A stretch of DNA of 64,000 nt from Drosophila pseudoobscura. Taxonomy: Eukaryota > Arthropoda > Insecta > Diptera > Drosophilidae. The notes beneath the pieces were generated by a model. It saw only the letters and a program-made list of their open reading frames with translations. It was not told where the DNA came from and made no database searches. The stretch lies in NCBI RefSeq assembly GCF_009870125.1, contig NC_046683.1, positions 5,084,001-5,148,000 of the forward strand, given 5' to 3'. Of the stretch, positions 24,628-34,900 are shown piece after piece (positions within the stretch are counted from its first letter, which is position 1; each line of letters opens with the position of its first letter). Both the position numbers and the translations under genes were made by a program.

Positions 24628-25763
24628 ATGAGTGCGCAGCCAAGTCCCTGCATGAATCCTCAGCAGCAGCAAAGTGAACAAGAGAAGGTAGTAAAGCGAA
24701 GTAATTTCAACGGATACAAATGAATTTTTACCACGATTTGCGTTATTTAGGTGTACCAATGGATCAACGAATTGGCGCATCCGGACACGCGCGAGACCGC
24801 TCTCCTGGAGCTGAGCAAGAAGCGTGAAACTGACCTGGCTCCTATGTTGTGGAACAGTTTTGGAACCGCATGTGCTCTGCTTCAGGAGATTGTGAACATA
24901 TATCCGTCTATAACTCCGCCCACGCTGACAGCACATCAGTCAAACCGGGTTTGCAATGCCCTGGCCCTGCTGCAGTGCGTCGCCTCCCATCCGGAGACAC
25001 GCACAGCCTTCCTCCAGGCGCAGATTCCCCTATACTTGTACCCCTTTCTGTCGACCACTTCGAAAACCAGACCATTTGAATATTTGCGTCTGACCAGCTT
25101 GGGAGTCATTGGTGCCTTGGTTAAGGTTGGTCCCGTCCCCACCCATTCGCTATAATGCATAACTAACTCTTCCGATCTTTCAAGACCGATGAGCAGGAAG
25201 TTATCACGTTCTTGCTGACCACGGAAATCGTTCCACTTTGCTTGAGCATTATGGACAGCGGCTCGGAGCTAAGCAAGACTGTGGCCACATTCATCATTCA
25301 GAAGATCCTGCTCGACGAGTCGGGCCTGTCATACATCTGTCAGACCTATGAACGCTTCTCGCATGTGGCCATCACCCTGGTAAGTATCCATTCCATCGAT
25401 CGATGCAAACATGCTCAAGTCATACCATATACCATATACCACTACAGGGAAAAATGGTGATCCAGTTGGCAAAAGAGCCGTGTGCCCGTCTGTTGAAGCA
25501 CGTGGTGCGTTGCTACCTACGTCTCTCGGACAACACCCGGTATGTATTAAGGCACTATATGAAATGCAACAAATTTCTGACTATTTTTGTACAGCGCTCG
25601 CAAAGCTCTCGGACAGTGCTTGCCGGATCAGCTGCGCGATGGCACTTTCGCTCTGTGCCTGCAGGACGATAAGTCCACGAAGCAGTGGCTTCAAATGCTT
25701 CTCAAGAACTTGGAGCTGGGAAACACACCACAGCAAATCGGCATGTCCCCATTGGGCTCCTAG
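24628..25763 (+). CDS. Rcd-1: CCR4-NOT complex subunit CNOT9/Rcd-1
   Basis: Armadillo-fold subunit of the CCR4-NOT deadenylase complex (Caf40/RQCD1). It binds CNOT1 and GW182-type tryptophans in mRNA silencing. Five coding exons: 24628-24687, 24751-25125, 25185-25379, 25448-25539 and 25595-25763, all in phase, giving 296 residues. The first 20 residues are a Gln-rich leader; the conserved core starts at [23 protein letters not shown] and ends [17 protein letters not shown]. The third exon carries [20 protein letters not shown] and the fourth [11 protein letters not shown], both family hallmarks. AATAAA at 26078. D. melanogaster also has a retrocopy-like paralogue (Rcd-1r); this one, with four introns, is the parental type. 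Confidence 0.95.
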
Positions 25764-26687
25764 ATCATAGACATGCCGAATCTCAAATGTCCCAAGTATT
25801 TAATAGGCTTCTTGCAGGCCTGCCTGCTGCCTCCCCACTATGCTTCTTTCAAATCGGTAATAATAAATTCATTTCATCTACTAGTTATCAGAAGTACTTG
25901 GCCAGAACGCCTGGATTATAAGTTTCCACGAGGTTGCCTGAGCCTAGCCGCCTAGCGTTAGCAAAAATGTAATATACGGATGTATGTAATTATGAATACA
26001 AGCAAAGTAATGTTAATCAGTTAAGCAAATTTCTCTGCTACTAGAATATAATTTAGAATGTACATAAATATTATATAAATAAAGACACATACCGCGAAGC
26101 TAGTGCTCTATCGCTCTCACGCATACACTGGCAATGACTCCTGCTCATGCTTCTAGTATATGCACCTAATGCCATCCTGCTCTGATTGGCGTGCTCGGAT
26201 GGGCGTGGGGTCGGTGAATTGAATGCAAGGCTGCGGGATGCCAACCCTGAAATCCCACTACCATTAAATCAAGACAATTTGCAGGAACGGTAACGCACAC
26301 GTTCACATACATTTAATATGGACACACTTATATATTAAACTTGCAATAATTACAACAATTACATCTACAAATATACAGTTACAGGCGCTGCGGGCGCCAA
26401 AAGAGAGAGACCACTATGTAACATTAACATCACCAAATCGCCTACCACTACTACTACAATGCTCCAAGTAAAGGATATTGTACGTACTACGTAGGTGCAC
26501 ACATATTGACTGTATTAGTATTACACCGAGAACATACATTTAAATGTGTATATATATATCAATATCAATAAATACGCATATTTATACATGTGCATGTTCC
26601 AAGATCACATGTAATAGACAGGGGCAGAAAAAAAACACTGAGAACGCTCAAATGTGCTGAGAAAATGTCAAATTTCAAATTCCCAAT
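25764..26687. other. Convergent 3' UTRs of Rcd-1 and the phosphatase gene
   Basis: Rcd-1 3' UTR on the left, with AATAAA at 26078-26083. The 3' UTR of the minus-strand phosphatase lies on the right, with TTTATT-type words in an AT-rich stretch at 26540-26585. No gene seen. Confidence 0.55.
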
Positions 26688-27572
26688 TTAGTTGGTCGGC
26701 TTGGTTGGACCGGCGACTGCCGATGCTCGCCGCGCCATCTCTGCCTGACCCTCCGGAGTCTCAAGGTCGACTTGCGAAACTTGCATCTGCGGCAAGGCCA
26801 GCATCTGTTCCATGAGGTCAAAACCACTCTTCCAGACCAACAAGTGCGCCCGTAGCTTCAATTTATTGCGGTTCCGAATCAAATGCTTCTCCATGGCGAA
26901 TCCCTGCCGGGCGCAGGCAAAGTCGCAAGCCCGCTGTCGCAGCACGGGGCAGATGTCGTTGTTTCCGTCGCCCACGTAGAAGACGTGGTCGTAGCGGATA
27001 CTACGCCGCAAGTCCTGCTCAATGACAAAGTGCTCAAGGACGCGCCCCTTGCAGAGATTGCTGGCGCTCAGCTTGCACTCGCTCTGCTGATGGTGGGGCC
27101 GTACCTGAAGCTGCCCGTTAGAGTCAAACTCGGCGGGGTTGGTGAAAATGGCCACAAAGCAGTCGGCCAGGTTGTGCGCCTTTAGCCACTCATCGATGAA
27201 AACACTGTTCGAGTCACTAATGATGATCATGTCGAAGTTGAGTTTCTTGTGTAGATGCTTGATGAGGCGCACGAAGCCCGGGACCTCGGGTATGACTCGG
27301 ATGGTGTCGCGAATGCGCGCCTCCGTGACTTGTTGCTCATGCAGCAAACGAAAAACCTCAGACATGTACTCGGTCCAACAATCGTTCTCCACCAGCTCGT
27401 TCAGGGCCCGCGAGCTCACCACTTCCGTAGGCAGCAAGTCCCTCACCACGGTGTCCGTATTTTGGGCCACAATTGTATGATCAAAGTCGAAGGCTGCCAG
27501 TCGTCGCCGTTGCTGCTTTTCCAGCCTACAGCAGGCCACGGCTTCAGCGACAGCTGCCGACGACGAGGACAT
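26688..27572 (-). CDS. PHOSPHO1/2-type HAD phosphatase (left copy)
   Basis: Haloacid-dehalogenase phosphatase of the PHOSPHO family, whose vertebrate members act on phosphoethanolamine/phosphocholine (PHOSPHO1) or pyridoxal phosphate (PHOSPHO2). Single exon, 294 residues. Motif I is FDFDHTI (nucleophile and acid/base Asp), motif II IISDSNS, a lysine lies in the NLCKG segment, and motif IV is GDGNND. An in-frame TTG upstream is not a start; ATG at 27572 gives MSSSSAAVAEAV. The fly orthologue I recall near e(y)3 is CG12237. The substrate is not determined by sequence alone. Its promoter side abuts dispersed repeat copy B. Confidence 0.9.
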   Translation of the reverse strand: MSSSSAAVAEAVACCRLEKQQRRRLAAFDFDHTIVAQNTDTVVRDLLPTEVVSSRALNELVENDCWTEYMSEVFRLLHEQQVTEARIRDTIRVIPEVPGFVRLIKHLHKKLNFDMIIISDSNSVFIDEWLKAHNLADCFVAIFTNPAEFDSNGQLQVRPHHQQSECKLSASNLCKGRVLEHFVIEQDLRRSIRYDHVFYVGDGNNDICPVLRQRACDFACARQGFAMEKHLIRNRNKLKLRAHLLVWKSGFDLMEQMLALPQMQVSQVDLETPEGQAEMARRASAVAGPTKPTN

Positions 27573-27694
27573 CTTTTCCTTATCTCTCAATGCCAACTAC
27601 AGGGCAGCGTTGATGGGCAGCTCGATGGGTTGTTTTTTTGTTTTTGTTTTAAACTTTTTCTCATAAACTTTATCCAGCTTTCTGGAAGCTTAAC

Positions 27695-27720
27695 GACCTC
27701 CAGAAATATACCAAAATAGA
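27695..27720 (-). promoter_or_regulatory. Motif-6-like promoter element of the left phosphatase
   Basis: On the minus strand this reads TTTTGGTATATTTCTGGAGG, about 125 bases upstream of the start codon. An 18-base core (GGTATATTTCTGGAGGTC) matches 16 of 18 positions of the element at 1530-1547 in front of Hsp60A. Confidence 0.5.
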
Positions 27721-27734
27721 CTGTATTATACCGC

Positions 27735-28770
27735 AAATATACTGACGAAGTCAAGTTCTATTACACATATTCCTCGTTTTCTTTCTTCCGTTGAATATTA
27801 CTAGCTATATAGAACATTTAGCCATGCCCACATAATTTTAGCCCATTGATGAATCAATTTTCTACACAATTGGTTAGTTTTTAATCCTTGCTTTTATTGT
27901 ATTTTGGCTAAAACAAGGTTTGAACAAAATAGTTCAACAAAAAATCAGTCGCAGTGTTGCTGGTATTTAAAGACATGATGCGTGTATAGGCCTTTGTGCA
28001 CCCTATTTTGTTAATTTTATATGAAGATCAAACGTAATTTATTAAGACCTTGTCTCAAATTGACATGTTTTTGAATTATTCATGTGTATTATTAGTATCT
28101 TGTATATATTTGATACCTACTGAGCCTTGGAAGACAAACGTATTCACAATTCTATAACATCCATTTCCCCCAGGGTATGTGTGCATGGAATTAGCAACAT
28201 GTTTGTGAATGGAATGAGACTCATTGTTGCAAAATCGAAACTGCGGCGAATCGGGTATTGCCTATATTTCAAGCTATATAGATTTGCTCTCTTAACTTTA
28301 TCCCATAGATAAATGCATTTTCTACAAGATTGTTTCTTTTAATTACCTTAATGTATTTTATTTTGACCAAAAAACGGGTTTCAAGTAAATGTTGCCGCAA
28401 CATTGTGTATGGAACGAGACTCATTGTTGCTAAAGCGAAATTGCGGCGAACTGCGGCGAATTAAAAAAAACGACCAATTCCTCATATTCTTTGTTCCGTT
28501 GAATAATACTATCTATATGGAACATTTAGCCATGCCCACTCAATTTTATACGATTGATGAATCAATTCTATACATGATTGGCCTATTCGAAATACTTGCA
28601 TTTATTGGATTTTTATATAAAATTGAAAATTAAATTAATAGATTGAAGAAAATGGACAAAAATACCATGGGAGCGCGGCGAAAACCAGTATTTCTGCAGT
28701 ATGACCCTCAGAACAGCACCGAAATATACGGTCTCATTTGAAAAATATACCGAGTGGTGCGCGCCAAATC
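27735..28770. repeat. Dispersed AT-rich repeat, copy B (inverted relative to copy A)
   Basis: Reverse complement of copy A. Its left edge matches 1379-1478 (the shared word GAGGAATATGTGTAATAG, read on the minus strand), and 28698-28726 matches bases 1-30 (CAGTATGACCCTCAGAACAG). Relative to A it lacks about two 228-base units. At its right it continues into a module read on the minus strand as CGGTATATTTTTCAAATGAG plus ACCGTATATTTCGG, which resembles 1471-1500 of copy A. No coding frame. Confidence 0.8.
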
Positions 28771-29230
28771 GAACTTTTTTGAATGTGAGCGACAAGGATT
28801 TAAATGTTGTCAACCGGGCCTTTATCTATGCCCACATAATTTAATACGATTAATGAATAAATTTTCTACTTAACTGGCCAGTTTTTAGTCCTTGCTTTTA
28901 TTGCTATATTTCTGCAACAAGGTTTTAACAAAAAAGTTCGACAAAAAAACCGTCGCAATGTTGTCATGTCATGTTGCTGGTATTTGAAGACATGTTTCGT
29001 GTGAGCCGTTGTATAGGCCTTTGCATACCCTATATTGTTAATTACCTTCTTGGTCTCTGTAAGAAGACAATAAGCTGCAAAATATCGTTAATAGCTTTTA
29101 AACAGAGACAGGCTAGCTTCTGCATTCATAGAGGATGACAAACATTTCCGCAATTCTATAATATCCTTTTTCCTAGGGTATGAAAATTAGTGCTGCCCGC
29201 AACATGAATGAGATAAGAATGAAATTCGTC
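28771..29230. repeat. Diverged third stretch of the same repeat family
   Basis: ATGCCCACATAATTTAATACG with GGCCAGTTTTTAGTCCTTGC, then ACATGTTTCGTGTGAGCC and TATAGGCCTTTGCATACCC follow the order of 27825-28005 in the same orientation, but with many changes. An older tandem unit of the copy B cluster. Confidence 0.65.
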
Positions 29231-30947
29231 AAAAATGCATTTTAAAACTTGTTGCTGCAGCTTTATGTTTTTAAAACATTCATTAAAACATTCATTGGCC
29301 GAAATCAAAAATCGCGTTCCCGTTTTACCCGTTCGTATTTGGCGGTAGATTTAAAAAAAAAAACTAAGTTATTCAGGCAGGGGCCAAGCCCCAACAGAAA
29401 ACAGAAACCAAAAAAACAGTTCAACAGCTAAAAACGAAAAAAGTATACAATATACAATACAACATTGTGTGTGTAACAGTAATGCATGCTGTGCTGGGTG
29501 GCTCGTGATGACGCCGGAGCCGAAGACCCTGGGATCTAATCCAGAAAGTTTGCTTATTTGCCCTTATCAAATACCTATTTTCCATCAGCATCGATTCCTG
29601 ATTGATGGAGATACATACTTTTTCAAAAATGACCCCAGTCCGTTAAAATCGTAAAGCTTTTTTACATCTTTATGTAGTTGCCAATGTAGTAAAATATCTC
29701 CAGGTTCCAGGTACGTTACTCGTCAGGTGGTTCCATAGGAATTTCATCCCTGTGCAGCATGTAGCATGTAGCATAGTTCAATTTTGTTGTTGTTTTAAGT
29801 TAAAACTTTTAGCCCATCGGCCAATCTTCTTAAATGTATCAATTTATGAAATATTTTCAGTGATTATGGTTCTAAATAGCTAGTAATACTAAAGGACACA
29901 TAAGATTCGAAAGCAAAAAACATCATTAACAGGTAATTTCCGATCATCAACAAAACAGAACAATTAAGGTGAACTTGTTTAGTTCGTTCTCGAAAAAAAA
30001 GGTCGCTGATAAGAAGAAACAATTAAAATTTCCAATCTTGTTGCTATTTTCGAAATAGAGCTATGCCACCGCCGAGTTCTGCATTAATTGATCGCCCAAA
30101 ACTACCGATATTACTCTGAAAGCTACCCTGTCCATCGATAAGTAGAATCAAAAGTCGGTACATCTAATCTAACGACTTAAAACAACAGAAAGATAGTGTG
30201 GATTGGTCCCTAACTCATATTTGATCAGTTTATACACCCCACAATTATATAGAATTTCTAATTTCCGGCCAAAATAATATCACCCACAAATATATTATAC
30301 AAAAATATATCGATACATCGATATCAATGTATAACATCCCTATTTCGTAGCATTACTTTTTCGACGTCGGAATCGAAAAGAAAAAACACAACTAGCCAGG
30401 CGAAGCAAAGCATACAATTTAATAATGAATTCTTGAAAGTGTTCTATGCGTGCCGATCAAGTCTGCTTACGCATTCGCGCGGTTAAAGCAGCAATTTGAT
30501 TTTTTTAAGACAGTTTCATGCGATGTCTTCTTGCCTGTGCCCAAATCGTTAAAAGTGCGTGGAAGTGTACGAAACCAATACACGGAAAGTGGGACAACGG
30601 CAACCGAGAGAGCTCGTTGCGCTTGTCTCCGCTGTTTGTGTGCGACTCTATACATGTGTGCGTGTGTGTTGGTCCACAGTGAGTGTATGTGTGACTACAG
30701 TCTTCTCGGCCCCCGTCTCCCCTAGAGTGCTTAAAAATGTGTTTTATATCTTGTTTAATATTTCCACTACAATATCAAATGCAAAAATAAAAAAAAGTGC
30801 CTCAGAATGTCGCACCCATGAGCTGGCCTATGAAGCAGACAAAACCATAATATGTCCACAAATAATTTATGTCAATGCTGAGAAGGCGATTGATTTCCTC
30901 TACTCCATCTTCTTTTGTCTGACTCTGACTGACGATTTTGCCGCATG
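29231..30947 (+). other. Upstream region and inferred 5' UTR exon of e(y)3
   Basis: AT-rich spacer to about 30400, then GC-richer sequence with CGTGTGTG runs that ends at a strong donor ATG|GTGAGT (30948). No protein family seen. The first exon of e(y)3 probably lies here. The transcription start is not fixed by sequence. Confidence 0.4.
30308..30315 (+). promoter_or_regulatory. e(y)3: DRE motif upstream of e(y)3
   Basis: TATCGATA followed by a second overlapping CATCGATATC at about 30316-30325. Distance to the first coding exon is 1.7 kb, consistent with a promoter upstream of a 5' UTR intron. Confidence 0.45.
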
Positions 30948-31934
30948 GTGAGTTCGCTGTTGCTGTTGTTCTTGGGTCAGGGTTTCGGCGTCGTTTTTTT
31001 GGTTTTTTTTTGCTTTGCCTTGCACATTTTTGTTGATGTTGCTGCGTTATATGCAGACATTTTTTTACAGACGAACGCTGACAAGCTGCTGCCCAGGGGA
31101 ATTGAGTTGCGGGTGTATAGTGCAGATGCTTGCATGTTTCGTTTCCACTATGTGTGTTTTGTGCTTGTGTGCGTGTTCGTGTTCGTGTGCAGCGTGTTTT
31201 TGCCTGAGTGTGTGTATTTTCTCCATGCATCCAGCCATCAGTGAAGAGCAGCAGCAGCAGCAGAAACAACAACGGCGACTGTGGTGAATTTCATTGGGAT
31301 GTTGAGTTTACCCCGTGCGGTAGCAGTGTTGCCAACACACATTAGAACAGGCCAGAGCAGACGTTTGGCTTTCTCAACAATTCTTTTCTATGCTCTCTCC
31401 CTCGCTCTGTCTCTCCCCATGGCTCTGCTCAGCCTTCTCGCTTCTCGCCTCTCGCCTTCTTTGCAGCAGCTGTGTGCGCATGTTCTCAACGCTTATTATT
31501 TATAAACTGTGCTTGTTGTTGTTTTTTTTTCCGCGAGAGTTTGCGCGCATTTTTCTTTTATGTATTGCCGTACAACAAGTATGTTTCCAATTGTTGCTGT
31601 TTCCTTTATAAAATATAAATATCAATATTGAAATCATAGCCATGCTTCTCGTACCCAATGCTGCCCCTTGCAGTACCCTCACCTCATCCCTACCCTTTTT
31701 CCTTTACCACTCGGCGGTTGTGGCCCTTAAGTGTGGCTTGAGTGGGAATTTGGTTCTGTTCTTGGGTTCTGGATTGATTTAGGAGAGGAGGAGAGCCTTT
31801 TGCGCATGGATGCATGGTGTGGGATAGTTTTGAGTGTTGTGTGTCTGCAGTAGAAAATATGGCTTGGGAAAACCCCCTACCCCCTGTACGTACTAAAACG
31901 AGGAGGATAATCATATTGACGCTCTTCCTTGCAG
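30948..31934 (+). other. e(y)3: Inferred 5' UTR intron of e(y)3
   Basis: A GTGAGT donor at 30948 and a CTTCCTTGCAG acceptor ending at 31934, 41 bases before the start codon. Non-coding, T-rich. Confidence 0.5.
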
Positions 31935-31975
31935 GCTGGCGACACCCGGCGGCAACAGGATAATTGGATATAGCA

Positions 31976-34900
31976 ATGAATGATTTACGTCAGCAGCAGA
32001 TGGTAGCAGCGACATCGTCATCAGGATCAGGAACGGGAACAGGCATAGCAGTGGGGTCAACAGGTCGAGTCAATTCTAGCGTGAAATCTGCGACGAGCAC
32101 CACGAGCGAGGAGGAGCAACGCGTGAGCTCCACGTCATCGCCGGCACAGCGGGAGCATCAGTTGAATGCAGAGCAGCAACAGCAGCAGCAGCTGGGAGCC
32201 GAGGAGGCACTGCAACAACAGCAGCCGGGTCATATAACCAGCACCACAGCATCGCCGCCGCCGCCGCCGTCGACGCCGCGCGACGATGCCCAAAGCGCTG
32301 CTGCAGGCACAACTGGAGCATCAGCAATTGCAATTGCAGCAGCACCGAGGGGAGCCGCAGCCATGGCTGCCACAGCACTTGACGTGAAGGGCGAGGAGGG
32401 AAGCAGGGGTGGAAGCAGCCAAGGACACAAGATTATCCTCAAGCTATCGAAGCACTCGCATACCGCTCCAAATGAATCTCAGTCCGGGGGAGACGAGAGA
32501 CGTGTGGAACCATTGCGCATCCATCTGCCCAGCAGTATCAGCGGGACGGGGGCCAAGCCGCAGGACGCCTCGGACGCGGACGCCTCCTCGTGCTCCTCCT
32601 CCTGCGCCGAGGCGGAGGAAGAGCTGAGCAGTCTTAGCCAGCATCGTCCGACCCCGAATCCCCGTAGCACACCGCACATTGTGCCAAAGCTTACTATCCG
32701 GGCAGCCAATGAGGAGCGTGTGGGCAGCGTTGTGCCCAAGCTGACCATCAAAATGCCTGAGAATCCCGCTGCTTCCTCTGGCACAGGCTCCGGGTCCGGG
32801 TCCGGCTCCGGCTCCGGTTCCTGCTCGACAGACGGCAGTCTGTCCAACTGCCTTGGCCGCAGTCAGTCAGCGACGCCGGCCAAGAACGAGGCACATCTGT
32901 CAAGCCTCTCGCCCGCCTCCGCCTCCTCCTCATCGGCCTCGTCCTCCTCCTCCTCATCGTCGTCGTCGTCCTCGCTGTCGATGTCGATGGTGGAGATGCA
33001 GACGGTCCCCAAGCTAATGATAAAAACCACCCTGGCCGGGAGCAGCTGCATCAGCAGCAACAGCGAAGATCCGCCGCAGCAGATACCAAAGTTAACCATC
33101 AAGACGGGCGGCAGCGGTCAGGAGCACATGCACACGGTGATCATGACGCATGACCTCAGCAACGCTCAGAGCATACCCAAGCTCACAATCAAGACCAAGT
33201 CCATCGAGATCGAGGACCCCGATGGCGGAGCACCACTCGCCAAGGCCGAGCAGCAGCAGCAGCCCCTACCCAAGCTCACCATTAAGAACCTGTGCTCTCC
33301 GAAGCACAAGGTCCGAGCCGTGCTTGAGGAGAAGCCGCCCTCAGCTGCCTCCAAGCTGGCCACGCCCACGCCCACTCCCACACCCACACACACACACACG
33401 TCCATGCCCACATCAATGCCCACATCGATGCCCATGCCCATTCCAATAGCGAACGGCGGCGAGTCGAACAGCAGCAGCCAGGAGTTCTGCGGCTTCTCCG
33501 ATCCGGATGGGGAGCAGATGATGGCGGACGAGATGCGGCGCAACTCTGACGACATGGACATTGACGAGTCCCTGTCGAAGGAGCACGATCCCAAAATGTT
33601 TCACAACCTGCCGCCCTTGCAGCCGGCAGCCAGCAATGGCCTGGCAAGTGAAACCAAAGCCAACAAGTACAAGACGGCTGCTTCCAATCCTAATCCGAAT
33701 TCGAATCCGCCACAGCACCAGCAGCAGCATCAGCAGCACAACGTCGTCGATCTAGTGGATCTAACATCATCGCCATCGCCATCGCCAGGGTCCTCGCCAG
33801 CGCATGCAACCATAGATTTCTCTGGTCGCATCACGCCGGCCCATAATCTTCACCTGCCTCTCCGTCTGCACATGGCGCCCGCCGGCACAGCGCCCGGCCC
33901 CGGGTCGCCCAGCTCCAACATTCTGCTGAGCCAACTGACGGGTCCAGCAAAGACCCACTTCTCCGCGGCCCCCGTCAAGAGCAATAACTCCAGCAAGTAT
34001 CCGCAGCTGACCGAACAGCTGATGGCGAACGGAGGAGGTGCTAGGGTCGGAGCAGCTGCAGCAGCGGCAGCAGCAGCAGCGGCGGCAGCAGCAGCAGCTG
34101 CAGTAGTTGTCGTAGATGAGGACTGCTCTCAGCACTCGGGCGTAGTGCCTCCAGCGCGCCCTTCCAGCCCCTCCCAGTCCATCATCGATTCTATTGAGAT
34201 TCTGGACACCCCGGAAGGCAGCCCGCACATCACCTACATGGATCATCACCAATTGGTTAAGAATCACCACGCCAATCATCAGCAGCTCCTTGGAGAGCAC
34301 GACGGGATCGAGCAGGATCGCCAGCCGGGGGCCGACGGCAGGCTGGAGGAGCTGGACAACAACAATGAGAATCACTTGAAGCGCAACAGCAGCGACGGCA
34401 GCGAATCTCCCAGCGTAAGTGCTTTGCCTTTCGGCTTTGGTTTTGTTTAGCTCCCAGCTCTAATGCTCTCCAATCCCTCCTCTAGATCCCGCGCAGCAAG
34501 CAGCGTCGATTGGACCCAGACAACGATGAGAACGATCAGCAAACGCATAACTGCCATGAGGCTGGCAAGAAATCGAGTGCCAGCGAGACGATGCAGTTGC
34601 AGTTGCAGATGCCGACAGTGCAGCCGTCCCACCGCTCCCGCAAGCAGAAGCACGAGAGAATTCTCAACACAGACCTAGAGGACGGTCTGTTTCCATCCGG
34701 GACAACAGGCCCTGGCCCGAGCCCAGGTCCGGGGCCTGCCCAGCAGCCCCCCTTGGCTTCGTCGGATGGAAACCAAAATGGAACTCCCTTCGCGGAGTCT
34801 GGGGCCGCGGAGGATGTCAACTCGTTGGAGTTGCAGCCAGAGCGCCAGAGAAATCCACCCGCTCCGACAGAGCTGATGACCACACCAGCACCGACGGGCA

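Noticed and set aside
27573-27596. Upstream extension of the left phosphatase
   Set aside because: The apparent upstream start is TTG, not ATG; the first in-frame ATG is at 27572.
29469-29540. tRNA-like word pattern (GGTGGCTCG with GGGATCTAATCC)
   Set aside because: No acceptor-stem pairing or anticodon loop could be drawn; box spacing does not fit.
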